This document shows positions 17,932 through 25,379 of a stretch of 64,000 nucleotides of DNA, in pieces. The notes under the pieces were generated by a model that ran no database searches, was not told the DNA's origin, and saw only the letters and a program-made list of their open reading frames with translations. Position 1 is the stretch's first letter. Every line of letters begins with the position of its first letter. The DNA is from Larkinella humicola (GTDB lineage: Bacteria; Bacteroidota; Bacteroidia; Cytophagales; Spirosomataceae). Position numbers and translations under genes: made by a program. The stretch spans positions 1 through 64,000 of the forward strand of contig NZ_VTWS01000006.1 of the NCBI RefSeq assembly GCF_008727875.1, written 5' to 3'.

Positions 17932-18297
17932 ATGAACAAACCCGCCAGCATCGACGCCTACATCGCCGGATTTCCAGCCGAAACGCAGGAACTGCTGCAA
18001 CAAATTCGGGAAAGTGTTCAGAAAGCGGCCCCCGATGCGGAAGAAACCATTAGCTACAACATGCCGACGTTCAGGCTGAACGGTTATCTGATTCATTTTG
18101 CGGCCCATAAAAACCACATCGGGATGTACCCGGCCCCCAAAGGCAACGACGCTTTTCAGGAAGCCATCGCGCCCTATAAAGGATCGAAAAGCACGGTTCA
18201 GTTTGCGTATAATAAACCACTGCCGCTGGCCCTGATCACCGATCTCATCCAATTCAGAATTGCAGAAACCGGCGGAAAACTGTTGCAAAACCCGTAA
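17932..18297 (+). CDS. DUF1801 (YdhG-like) protein
   Basis: Protein of 121 aa of the DUF1801 family, a small alpha/beta fold of unproved function found in many environmental bacteria and related to iron-binding frataxin-like folds. Recognisable segments are IDAYIAGFPAET, ETISYNMPTF and the C-terminal SKSTVQFAYNKPLP. It is cytoplasmic. It sits between a membrane protein and a DUF6157 gene with short spacers, suggesting an operon of accessory proteins. Confidence 0.85.
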   Translation: MNKPASIDAYIAGFPAETQELLQQIRESVQKAAPDAEETISYNMPTFRLNGYLIHFAAHKNHIGMYPAPKGNDAFQEAIAPYKGSKSTVQFAYNKPLPLALITDLIQFRIAETGGKLLQNP

Positions 18298-18318
18298 AAG
18301 CTCCAATCAACGTTCCTT

Positions 18319-18732
18319 ATGAAAATTCATACCACCAATTTCACCAACACGCTCATTGCCATTGCCGACGACTGCCCCGCAAGCCGGGGAGAAATTCCAC
18401 CGCAGAAAGGTGACGCCAAATCGGTGGCTACGATGCAGTTTGAGATGCTGAGCCGAAATCCATATCAATACACGTCGGATGATGTCTTGTTTCAGGTATA
18501 TGTCCAACGGAACGACCTCACGGAAAGTGAACGGCCAGCCGCCCGCCAGCAGTTCTTTTCCAAAGGACAGCCGTGTTTTCGGGCTTCTCCCCTGACCAAA
18601 CGCTACGGCTGGGGCGTTCACAGCGACGAAAACGGGCGAATTGCGTTGCTGGGTTGCGACACAGAAGACTATGAGAAATTATCCCGTGACAAGAATCTTC
18701 AGGTTGTAAAAGCCATGAAATCAAGCCGTTAA
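18319..18732 (+). CDS. DUF6157 family protein
   Basis: Protein of 137 aa. The sequence fits DUF6157: it starts MKIHTTNFTNTLI, continues with EDDCPxxRGE-like IADDCPASRGEIPP, QFEMLSRNPYQYTSDDV, and ends with the HSDxxGRIAL segment. Function is unknown; it is short, soluble and has no signal peptide. It starts 21 bases after the DUF1801 stop. Confidence 0.82.
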   Translation: MKIHTTNFTNTLIAIADDCPASRGEIPPQKGDAKSVATMQFEMLSRNPYQYTSDDVLFQVYVQRNDLTESERPAARQQFFSKGQPCFRASPLTKRYGWGVHSDENGRIALLGCDTEDYEKLSRDKNLQVVKAMKSSR

Positions 18733-18767
18733 TTTCTGCAACTGGTCGTCCGATTAAAATCAAAAAA

Positions 18768-18794
18768 CAAATCCCGGCAAGCTGTCGGGATTTG
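18768..18794 (-). terminator. terminator hairpin facing the minus strand
   Basis: Arms CAAATCCCGGCA and TGTCGGGATTTG pair with one G-U around a three-base loop. On the minus strand the hairpin is followed by TTTTTTGATTTT, so it should stop minus-strand transcription coming from 18945-19340. For the plus strand there is no T-run, but it could still stabilise the DUF6157 mRNA 3' end. Confidence 0.65.
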
Positions 18795-18801
18795 TGGCGT
18801 T

Positions 18802-18930
18802 AACTCTAAATCGTTGAAACAGAATCTATCGGAAGTCCTTAGTCTGTTTGGATTACCCAATGAACATGAGAATACGAAAGAGTTGCAAAGCTACTTCGAA
18901 TCCTGTTGCGTCCGGGTTATCAAATCATGA
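18802..18930 (+). pseudogene. possible remnant of a coding sequence
   Basis: Frame starting at 18802 is open for 42 codons to TGA at 18928 and reads like protein (KQNLSEVLSLFGLPNEHE, then a Cys pair CCVRV), with no ATG near its start. The frame is also open through the hairpin to its left. It may be the tail of a gene broken by deletion, or chance. No family is recognised. Confidence 0.25.
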
Positions 18931-18944
18931 AGGATTTCCGCCAA

Positions 18945-19340
18945 TTACTTCAAACTCACTTCACGGTGCGCTACTTCAACGGGGGTGCTGGTTTGCACTT
19001 TCACGGTTTTGACGTCGGTTTTGACCCCGTCGGAAACTTCTACTTTGTAAATCCCGTCTTCCAGGTTGTTGAGGTCAAACCGGATGATCGACGATTCGTT
19101 GTCTTTGCCCAGTTTTAAAACTGTCAGCGTTTGACCGGCTTCGTTCACCAACCGGATATCGACTTTACTGTCTTTCGGTTTGCTGACGTTCACACTCACC
19201 TTCATGCTGTTGATCATCGGATAAACCGCCGATTGAAACGTGGATTTGGGGTCGGCATTTTCTTTGTTGTCAGCGGCAAACGCGACTGAAGACGTACTAA
19301 GAACCAAAGCAAGCAGTGCGGAAGTGAATAAGGCTTTCAT
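18945..19340 (-). CDS. secreted beta-sandwich-like protein
   Basis: Hypothetical exported protein of 131 aa. The signal peptide is clear (MKALFTSALLALVLSTSSVA, cut near AFAA). The rest predicts a small beta-sandwich: VSVNVSKPKDSKVDIRLV, LTVLKLG and DGIYKVEVSDG resemble the sorting-domain-like or Ig-like modules found in many Bacteroidota secreted proteins (DUF3244-like). It ends in LK without a membrane anchor. Function unknown, probably periplasmic. Confidence 0.75.
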   Translation of the reverse strand: MKALFTSALLALVLSTSSVAFAADNKENADPKSTFQSAVYPMINSMKVSVNVSKPKDSKVDIRLVNEAGQTLTVLKLGKDNESSIIRFDLNNLEDGIYKVEVSDGVKTDVKTVKVQTSTPVEVAHREVSLK

Positions 19341-19425
19341 CGTATGGGTTGTTTAAGGATGTTGTTAGTGTTTGTTGTTACTGCCGTTTTCCGGCCGGTG
19401 CGACGTTGCCGCCGTTTTGATGATT

Positions 19426-19433
19426 CAAAGGTA
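19426..19433 (-). promoter_or_regulatory. candidate -7 box for the secreted protein gene
   Basis: Minus-strand TACCTTTG matches TAnnTTTG exactly and lies 86 bases upstream of the ATG at 19340. No convincing upstream TTG element is seen. The spacer between the box and the gene contains no other feature. Confidence 0.45.
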
Positions 19434-19521
19434 ATTACTCCGTAAGGTACCTTGCTATACATAGTACTTTGGCGGTATAAATACCGGGATGAATGGTTGG
19501 TGGCCGGGATGAACAAAAGAA

Positions 19522-19563
19522 ATCGCCCGCACCAACAACCAGCGGGTTGTCAATACGGGCGAT
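19522..19563 (-). terminator. two-stem terminator behind the NTF2-like gene
   Basis: Outer arms ATCGCCCG (19522-19529) and CGGGCGAT (19556-19563) enclose an inner stem ACAACC/GGTTGT. On the minus strand the hairpin is followed by TTCTTTTGTTC, which fits the 3' end of the 19598-20050 gene. Confidence 0.6.
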
Positions 19564-19597
19564 GAAACCCAAAGAAACACGTAAGAAATACTGATTC

Positions 19598-20050
19598 TTA
19601 CTTCACCCGAACCGGCAGGTCTTCCAGTTGGGCATAACTAAGCTTCCAGGTGTTGTCGGCTCCTTTTTTCCAGAGCAGCAGGTAGTTTCCTTCACCTGTT
19701 CCGTGCGGTTCGTCCGGGTTGGCGGGCAACACGTCGACGGAGAACGTTCCGGCTTCGTAAGCGGTTTGCTGATCGGTTGACGAACTGACGGTAAACGTTT
19801 TCAGGTCGTCCAGCGAAGGCAAGGTGGCCCGAACCCATTTCGTGGCGACTTCGGACTTGCCCTGCAAATGGCTGTTTCCTTGAACAAACTGGACGTCGTC
19901 GGCCAGAAAACCGACAATTTTGTCAGCCTCTTTCGTATTCCAGGCCGAGATAAACTGCTTATTCAGTTCCTGTACATTGACAGGTTCACTGGCGGGCGAG
20001 CAAGCCGTAGTCAGTGCTGCCAGCATAGCTATTGCGATGAATGCTTTCAT
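19598..20050 (-). CDS. NTF2-like (DUF4440/SnoaL-type) lipoprotein
   Basis: Protein of 150 aa with a lipoprotein signal (MKAFIAIAMLAALTTAC, lipobox TTAC). The mature part is an NTF2-like cone fold: the opening helix LNKQFISAWNTKEADKIVGF, then FLADDVQFVQG, KSEVATKWV and the closing strands WKLSYAQLEDLPV. Such domains are ligand-binding or catalytic, and DUF4440 lipoproteins are frequent in Bacteroidota with unknown role. It lies 44 bases downstream of the glycine-zipper gene on the same strand. Confidence 0.82.
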   Translation of the reverse strand: MKAFIAIAMLAALTTACSPASEPVNVQELNKQFISAWNTKEADKIVGFLADDVQFVQGNSHLQGKSEVATKWVRATLPSLDDLKTFTVSSSTDQQTAYEAGTFSVDVLPANPDEPHGTGEGNYLLLWKKGADNTWKLSYAQLEDLPVRVK

Positions 20051-20094
20051 GGTGTTTGCGATTTTAAGGTGAGATGAACGAATACGGATCGATG

Positions 20095-20625
20095 TTACCA
20101 GCTTTTCTGGCGGTATTCCGTCGCTCCATACGGCGCCGTCTGATCCCCGTAATACGGATTAGGCAGATAGCCCTGGTTCAGGACATACAGGGCCGGATTG
20201 TTCTCGGTTTCCGACTTCTGCACCGGTTGAACGGCACTAAAGGTCGGTTTTGTAGCCGATACTGCAGGTCTGGCTGCCAAAGCGGTGCGTTTTGTAATCG
20301 AAGGAGCGGCTCCCTTGCTGGTGGCCAGCGGCTGCTGCTCTGCCGCCCGACGACCGGCTTCCTGCCAGGCCGCCTTCTTACGCTTGTTGTCGATGTGTTT
20401 GCCGACAGCATACCCGGCAGCACCACCCACTACCCCACCGATGACTCCACCCACCACACGGTTCCGTTTGTTGATAATGGCTCCGGCGGCCGCGCCGGTT
20501 CCGGCTCCAATGGCCGTTCCTTTGGCTTGGGGGCTCCAGCTTTTCAGAATTTGAGCCTCCATCGAATGCCCCGCCATCAGGATCACCAGCAGGATCAAGA
20601 TAAAACTATTATGATTCGTTTTCAT
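20095..20625 (-). CDS. glycine-zipper (YMGG-like) envelope protein
   Basis: Protein of 176 aa with a signal peptide (ending near GHSMEAQ) and a glycine-zipper segment at about residues 37-77 (AIGAGTGAAAGAII, VVGGVIGGVVGGAAGYAVG). Such segments insert into or span the outer membrane in small envelope proteins. The C-terminal half is low-complexity and Ala/Thr/Lys-rich. It is probably an envelope-stress or structural protein. Confidence 0.8.
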   Translation of the reverse strand: MKTNHNSFILILLVILMAGHSMEAQILKSWSPQAKGTAIGAGTGAAAGAIINKRNRVVGGVIGGVVGGAAGYAVGKHIDNKRKKAAWQEAGRRAAEQQPLATSKGAAPSITKRTALAARPAVSATKPTFSAVQPVQKSETENNPALYVLNQGYLPNPYYGDQTAPYGATEYRQKSW

Positions 20626-20777
20626 AGCGTTTCATGTTAAGTTGAATGAACTATAGACACACTCAAGTGACAATAGTTTAAAAAACGGTAACAATAAAGA
20701 AATGTTTGATGCGCAAAAAGTCGCAATCGACCCGGTCAATGTCGCAGTCATACACCCCTGAAAATCCGGATCGGCGG

Positions 20778-20785
20778 TACCTTTG
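20778..20785 (+). promoter_or_regulatory. candidate -7 box for the VOC gene
   Basis: TACCTTTG matches TAnnTTTG exactly, 29 bases upstream of the ATG at 20814. A partner TTG is not clear. It supports choosing the internal ATG 20814, since an upstream start at 20706 would lie before this promoter. Confidence 0.5.
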
Positions 20786-20813
20786 TCAGGTAAACTTTAA
20801 ACCACAAATACAC

Positions 20814-21245
20814 ATGGCCACTCAAATTTTTGTAAACCTGCCCGTTAAAGACCTGGACAAATCCATCGCGTTTTTTACCCAATTGGGCTACCGCTTCAAT
20901 CCCCAGTTTACGGACGAAAAAGCTACCTGCATGATCATCAGCGAAGCTATTTTTGTGATGCTGCTGGTGGAACCGTTCTTCCAGTCATTCACCAAAAAAG
21001 CAATTGCCGATTCGACCAAAACCACTGAATCGATCATCTGCCTTTCTGCCGAAAGCCGGGAGGCTGTCGATGAACTGGTCAGCAAAGCGGTGGCGGCTGG
21101 TGGAAAAACGCCGAATGAAAAACAGGATCAGGGCTTTATGTACGGACACGGTTTTGAGGACCTGGACGGACACCTGTGGGAAGTAATGTGGATGGACCCC
21201 AGCGCCATCGGGCAAGACCAACCGGCGGCCGAAGCCAGTAAGTAA
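20814..21245 (+). CDS. VOC family (glyoxalase/bleomycin resistance-like) protein
   Basis: Protein of 143 aa with the vicinal oxygen chelate fold: MATQIFVNLPVKDLDKSIAF opens the first beta-alpha-beta module and the C-terminal DLDGHLWEVMWMD ends the second, with a Glu in the usual metal-binding position. The subgroup resembles PhnB/lactoylglutathione lyase relatives with unknown substrate. The ATG at 20814 is chosen over an upstream in-frame start because only it gives the family N-terminus. Confidence 0.88.
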   Translation: MATQIFVNLPVKDLDKSIAFFTQLGYRFNPQFTDEKATCMIISEAIFVMLLVEPFFQSFTKKAIADSTKTTESIICLSAESREAVDELVSKAVAAGGKTPNEKQDQGFMYGHGFEDLDGHLWEVMWMDPSAIGQDQPAAEASK

Positions 21246-21262
21246 CCAATACATCAATTTGT

Positions 21263-21311
21263 AACGCATAAAAAAACCGTAGCGAGCCACGCTACGGTTT
21301 TTTTATGCGTT
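21263..21311. terminator. bidirectional terminator
   Basis: Perfect 22-bp arms (21263-21284 and 21290-21311) with a five-base loop; the stem base is A7/T7, so both strands end in a T-run after a GC-rich CCGTAGCG stem. It sits between the convergent VOC and MFS genes and should stop both transcripts. Confidence 0.92.
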
Positions 21312-21326
21312 TGATAGAATCCTATC

Positions 21327-22562
21327 TTATAACGCCACCTCCGAAAGTGATTCTTCAAAACCGGCTTTCTTCGCCCGGTAATGAATCACCCGTTGTCCTG
21401 TCATGAAAATAACCAAACCACTGAACACGCAGACCAGCATCGTACCTACCATCGGGATGGCGGTGTGGTTATGGAAAACACTGACGGCCGCGGAAACCAG
21501 CGCACCAAAGCCCATCCGGAAGCTGCCCATCAGTGCGGCCGCGCTGCCTGCATGACGGGAAAAAGGAGCCAGCGAAAGTGCCGAGGCATTGGGGCCGGTC
21601 AATCCCTGTCCAGCGAGGAACAAAAACAACATGGCGATCAATCCGTAAGGGCCAAACCAGCCCGCCCAGGTTCCCCAAACCATCAACAACCCCACGGTGG
21701 ATTGGTAAATCAGTGTGGCATGAATGATCTGCTCGCTCCGAAACCGCTTCAGCAGAACGTGGTTCAGTTGCGTCGGAGCAATCATGCTAATGGCTAAAAA
21801 GGCAAACATCCAGCCGTATTGCTGCTCACTGATCCGGTAGATGTTCATAAAGACATCGGGTGAGCCGGAAATATAAGCGAAAGGAGCCGACGTGGCAATC
21901 CCGCCCACCAGCGTGTAAGTCAAAAACTGGGGATGTTTTGCCACCGTCAGAAAGCTAGTCAGAACGGCTTTGGGGCGGAGCGACAAGGACGGGTCGGCCT
22001 GTTTTCCATCGGGTAAAACGAAATAAATGGCGACCAGAATCAGAGCCGTGATGCCCGCCAGAATCAGGAAAATGGAATGCCAGCCCAGGGCGACCGTCGC
22101 ATAACCGCCCACCGTGGGCGCAATCATCGGCGAAATGGCCAGCACCAGCGTCAGCAACGAAAAAACCTGGGCAATCTGCGATACCGGAAACAAGTCACGC
22201 ACCAGCGCCTGGGCTGCCACCAACCCGACACAGCCCCCAACAGCCTGCAAAAGCCGCATCAAAATCAGGGTTTCGATCGACGTTGTCTGCGCACAGCCAA
22301 TCGAGGCCAGTAAATACAGCACCAGCCCCGCATACAAGGGGCGTTTCCGGCCATAGCGATCCAGCAACGGTCCATACAGGAGTTGCCCCACCGAAATACC
22401 AATCAGGTAAGCCGTCAGGGAAAGCTGCACCTGTTCAATGGTGGTGTTGAGGCTTTTCGCAATGGCCGGAAAACCCGGCAGATACATGTCGATGGAAAAT
22501 GGACTGATTGTAGTGAGCGTTCCTAAAATCAGGATCACAATAAAATGCTGTCGGCGCGTCAT
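21327..22562 (-). CDS. Bcr/CflA-type multidrug efflux MFS transporter
   Basis: Major facilitator protein of 411 aa with 12 predicted membrane helices. The opening ISPFSIDMYLPGFPAIA is the hallmark of the Bcr/CflA drug:H+ antiporter subfamily, and GQLLYGPLLDRYGRKRPLYA is the conserved loop 2-3 motif A. It probably exports small toxic compounds such as bicyclomycin-like or phenicol drugs. It stands alone between a terminator and an outer membrane protein gene. Confidence 0.92.
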   Translation of the reverse strand: MTRRQHFIVILILGTLTTISPFSIDMYLPGFPAIAKSLNTTIEQVQLSLTAYLIGISVGQLLYGPLLDRYGRKRPLYAGLVLYLLASIGCAQTTSIETLILMRLLQAVGGCVGLVAAQALVRDLFPVSQIAQVFSLLTLVLAISPMIAPTVGGYATVALGWHSIFLILAGITALILVAIYFVLPDGKQADPSLSLRPKAVLTSFLTVAKHPQFLTYTLVGGIATSAPFAYISGSPDVFMNIYRISEQQYGWMFAFLAISMIAPTQLNHVLLKRFRSEQIIHATLIYQSTVGLLMVWGTWAGWFGPYGLIAMLFLFLAGQGLTGPNASALSLAPFSRHAGSAAALMGSFRMGFGALVSAAVSVFHNHTAIPMVGTMLVCVFSGLVIFMTGQRVIHYRAKKAGFEESLSEVAL

Positions 22563-22679
22563 GAACTGCGGAAGAGGTTCTTACTAAAGTACGCTCAACC
22601 ACGGATGATTGTTCCCATTTTTGCATTTTTTTTAGAAAACCGCCCGAAAACACCCTCTATCCAGGATCATTCGGGTAAA

Positions 22680-23684
22680 TCAGAACTTGAACCCGAGGCT
22701 GGCACTGACCATCCGAAGCTTGGCATTCTCGGCTTTATACACGTCTTTGATGCCATGATGGTAGGACACATCGAGGGTAACCGGCCCCAGATCGAAGCCG
22801 ACACCACCCAGTAGATTGACGACGGTTTTGTTGTAATCGTCGTCGGTCAGGTTGAAATCATTTTTATCAGCATTCAGCAAATACGACAATTCGGCCCCCG
22901 CCTGAATCCGGATTCCCGTCCGCTTGGATGGAGACATGGCCGGCCGAAACCCGATCTGGAGCGGAATCTGAACGTAGTGGGTATTGATGGTGCTGCTGAT
23001 CTGGTCCAACGAGGTGCCTTTATCATCCTTGCTGTAGCGTTTCGACGACACCCCCACGTATTCGACTCCCACCTGCCCGAAGAGTCGCCCACCACCACGA
23101 ACGTAGACGCCGAGTTGGTAGCCCACGCGGGCTTTGGATTCCAGGCTATCCTGATCCGTCGAATACTTGGAAAAATTAGGTCCGGCGTAAATGCCAATCG
23201 AAACATTGTCGCGTTTGAGTACTTTTCCCGGTTTCGACGGGCGGTTTGGCGAAGCGGCTGTTGTGGCGCCTTTCAATTGGCCCAGATCCGTTTGAATGCT
23301 GTCGATCTTGGCGTTCTGGGTTTCAATCATCTTCCGCAAGACCCGCATATCGTCGGGGTTCGGTGCTGCGTCCGCTGGCGAAAAAACCGCTGAACCCGGA
23401 ACCATCTGCCCGTTGCGGGATGGACTGCCCAACGATTGTGATTCATAAACCGGTGGTTCAGCAGAAAGCGACGCCGTCGACGCCGAAACGGGCGCTGGGG
23501 TAGAAAACGAAGTCGTCAGGCGTTTTTCCGTTACCCGTTTTTCGTAAATAACGGATTCGGTGCGTTCGATCACCGGCGATTCAGGTCGCAGGTCGGCTTT
23601 TTCGGTTGAAACAGTCGGCTGTTGTGCCCACGAAGGAGCTTGTGCGGCAAAGGCAAGGGTGGCTACAAAGAGAATCCGATGCAT
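22680..23684 (-). CDS. outer membrane beta-barrel protein
   Basis: Protein of 334 aa. A signal peptide (cut near PSWAQQ) is followed by a low-complexity Thr/Ser/Pro-rich region and a short coiled segment (RVLRKMIETQNAKIDSIQTD). From about residue 165 comes an eight-strand-like barrel (VSIGIYAGPNFSKYS to SASLGFKF) that ends in Phe, as outer membrane barrels do. This is the PorT/OMP_b-brl type. Function unknown, probably a structural or small-pore protein. Confidence 0.82.
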   Translation of the reverse strand: MHRILFVATLAFAAQAPSWAQQPTVSTEKADLRPESPVIERTESVIYEKRVTEKRLTTSFSTPAPVSASTASLSAEPPVYESQSLGSPSRNGQMVPGSAVFSPADAAPNPDDMRVLRKMIETQNAKIDSIQTDLGQLKGATTAASPNRPSKPGKVLKRDNVSIGIYAGPNFSKYSTDQDSLESKARVGYQLGVYVRGGGRLFGQVGVEYVGVSSKRYSKDDKGTSLDQISSTINTHYVQIPLQIGFRPAMSPSKRTGIRIQAGAELSYLLNADKNDFNLTDDDYNKTVVNLLGGVGFDLGPVTLDVSYHHGIKDVYKAENAKLRMVSASLGFKF

Positions 23685-23735
23685 CGGTCTTGGTCGTGAA
23701 AGTGAGAAATCATTTCCTATTGGAAGGATTTCGGA

Positions 23736-23927
23736 TCAAAAAGTCACTTTCGGGAAAAGAAGATGGTTTTTCGGATCAATAGGATCTAATAAATTCTTGA
23801 AATAAGTAAATAAAACAGCCAATTCTCCCCATTCCAAAACAAACTCCATTGCCGATCTTCCTGCAATGGCACCATTCGCAAGCGGTATTGTCCCTGTATC
23901 GAAATAAACGAATGGACTCGCGATCAT
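23736..23927 (-). CDS. doubtful short ORF behind the SGNH gene
   Basis: Frame of 63 codons starting eight bases after the SGNH stop, reading MIASPFVYFDTGTIPLANG and ending LLFPKVTF. It could be translationally coupled, but no family, signal or ribosome site supports it. The stretch 23685-23935 otherwise shows nothing else. Confidence 0.2.
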   Translation of the reverse strand: MIASPFVYFDTGTIPLANGAIAGRSAMEFVLEWGELAVLFTYFKNLLDPIDPKNHLLFPKVTF

Positions 23928-23935
23928 TGAGGGAT

Positions 23936-24616
23936 TTATTGGTTGGTCAGGACGTTCATACTCTGAAAAATTCGCTCGGCCACTTTCTGATTGCCCTTTA
24001 CATTGAGGTGTAACGGGTCGAACCGCAACGATCTCGGCACCACATCGTCTGTATGGTCAACAATATCCAGGTAGCTTGACCGGTCATACTGAGACAGCAA
24101 GTACGCGTGAATATTGACGTAATGGTCGCCATAAATCGTGTATAATTCCCCATTCAGTTTCATGATGGCGTCGTGGCCTGCCCCAAAAACATCTTCATTC
24201 TGGCCGAAACTGCCGTTTACGATACTCAACACCAGATACCGGTCGTGCCCTAGCGCTTTGACCATCGACGCGATGTCGGCTTTGATTTGCTCAGGCTCCA
24301 GGTAGTTGTTTCGACCGGCCCAGATGATCGTATTATACGAATGTTTATCGGTCGCAGCCAGCATCCGTTTGGCAATCTGGTAGCTTTTTTCTCCGGAGAT
24401 CCCCTCGTTCACAAACGTGTACTGCGGGGCCAGTTTCTGTAGTTCAATCAGATACGAGCTGCCGTTGCTGCCTTCTGTCATGCTATCACCCCAGCCCACA
24501 ATGACATTCGAGCCTTTGTCTTTGGGCGACAACCCATCGAATAGCGTGCAACCTAAAACCGTGTAAACGACGAAAAAGAAGCTCAGTCGGGAAAAAATGC
24601 GAAACAGAAAGGCCAT
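23936..24616 (-). CDS. SGNH/GDSL hydrolase-like lipoprotein
   Basis: Lipoprotein of 226 aa: signal and lipobox MAFLFRIFSRLSFFFVVYTV followed by LGC. The SGNH blocks are all visible: block I GWGDSMTEG (nucleophile Ser), block II around NEGISGE, block III AGRNN and block V DPLHLN (Asp-x-x-His). It should be an esterase or lipase acting on lipids or acylated carbohydrates in the periplasm. No partner gene is adjacent. Confidence 0.88.
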   Translation of the reverse strand: MAFLFRIFSRLSFFFVVYTVLGCTLFDGLSPKDKGSNVIVGWGDSMTEGSNGSSYLIELQKLAPQYTFVNEGISGEKSYQIAKRMLAATDKHSYNTIIWAGRNNYLEPEQIKADIASMVKALGHDRYLVLSIVNGSFGQNEDVFGAGHDAIMKLNGELYTIYGDHYVNIHAYLLSQYDRSSYLDIVDHTDDVVPRSLRFDPLHLNVKGNQKVAERIFQSMNVLTNQ

Positions 24617-24619
24617 AGA

Positions 24620-24724
24620 ATGCGGGAACCAAGGCTGGAAAAAATCAAAAATCAGGAACCGCCACCCCTCGCGCTCCCAACCGACCTCAACGGCTGGGAC
24701 GCGGTGTTTTCGGTCGAATACTAA
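24620..24724 (+). CDS. possible 34-aa peptide gene
   Basis: ATG 24620 to TAA 24724 encodes 34 residues (opens MREPRLEKIKNQEPPP, ends WDAVFSVEY) in the gap between two divergent/co-directional minus-strand genes. Codon use looks like the surrounding genes. It could be a micro-protein or the remnant tail of a larger gene. No ribosome site was seen. Confidence 0.2.
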   Translation: MREPRLEKIKNQEPPPLALPTDLNGWDAVFSVEY

Positions 24725-24782
24725 ACGGCGGATTCAATCCCGAAATTGTATTGTACTTAGAATTGCCCAAAAACGCAGGAGT

Positions 24783-25223
24783 TTACAGCGTGCTGTTGGG
24801 GTGCAGGCAATTCTTCCAGTATTCAACGAGAAGCTTCATTTGTTGCTGAAAACCGGCATAATCCGTTGCTTTCTGGAAAAAGCCCTGTACTTCCTGTTCA
24901 TAGGCTTCGCGGATGATGTCGGGATTGGCTGCGGTCGTTAGGTACACAAATGGAATGGATTTCTGGCGCAGGGCCTCGTTCTGATTGATCCGTCGGCGCA
25001 GTTCCAGCCCGTTCATAATGGGCATGTTGATGTCACACAAAATCAGAAAAGGCTGTTCATCGGTCGTTTCCAGATACTGCAGGGCCAATTGACCGTTGGG
25101 AAAAAACCGGATTTCATTGGGAACATTCAACTGCTTTACAATTTGCCCCAGCAGGAATTGGTCGTCTTCATCATCTTCGATGGAAATAATGGGGCCTTTC
25201 AATGACAGGTTACGTTGAGCCAT
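24783..25223 (-). CDS. stand-alone response regulator receiver (CheY-like)
   Basis: Protein of 146 aa consisting of one receiver domain. The acidic pocket (SIEDDEDD) and phospho-acceptor Asp64 in LCDINMPIMNG are intact, with the Thr/Lys switch (VYLTTAANPD... FFQKATD) downstream. No output domain is present, so it probably relays phosphate in a phosphorelay or acts by protein-protein contact. A second regulator lies upstream but with its own promoter region between. No histidine kinase is adjacent. Confidence 0.92.
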   Translation of the reverse strand: MAQRNLSLKGPIISIEDDEDDQFLLGQIVKQLNVPNEIRFFPNGQLALQYLETTDEQPFLILCDINMPIMNGLELRRRINQNEALRQKSIPFVYLTTAANPDIIREAYEQEVQGFFQKATDYAGFQQQMKLLVEYWKNCLHPNSTL

Positions 25224-25244
25224 ACGGGGTCAGTTGCATACGGT

Positions 25245-25287
25245 TGTTTACAAATATACATCAACATTTGTACGATTTTTGTAAACA
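25245..25287. promoter_or_regulatory. inverted repeat upstream of the CheY-like gene
   Basis: Arms TGTTTACAAA (25245-25254) and TTTGTAAACA (25278-25287) are perfect complements 23 bases apart, overlapping the candidate -7 box on the minus strand. The position fits an operator or a regulatory hairpin in the leader. Confidence 0.35.
25251..25258 (-). promoter_or_regulatory. candidate -7 box for the CheY-like gene
   Basis: Minus-strand TATATTTG matches TAnnTTTG exactly and lies 28 bases upstream of the ATG at 25223. It overlaps one arm of the inverted repeat 25245-25287. Confidence 0.5.
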
Positions 25288-25379
25288 GGACCGACCAACT
25301 GAAGGAAGCCGCGCCCACAGCCTCCCCGTATTGCACCGCCAATTTTAAAAATCCGGCTTTTACAAGCGGCTTTTCCCGA

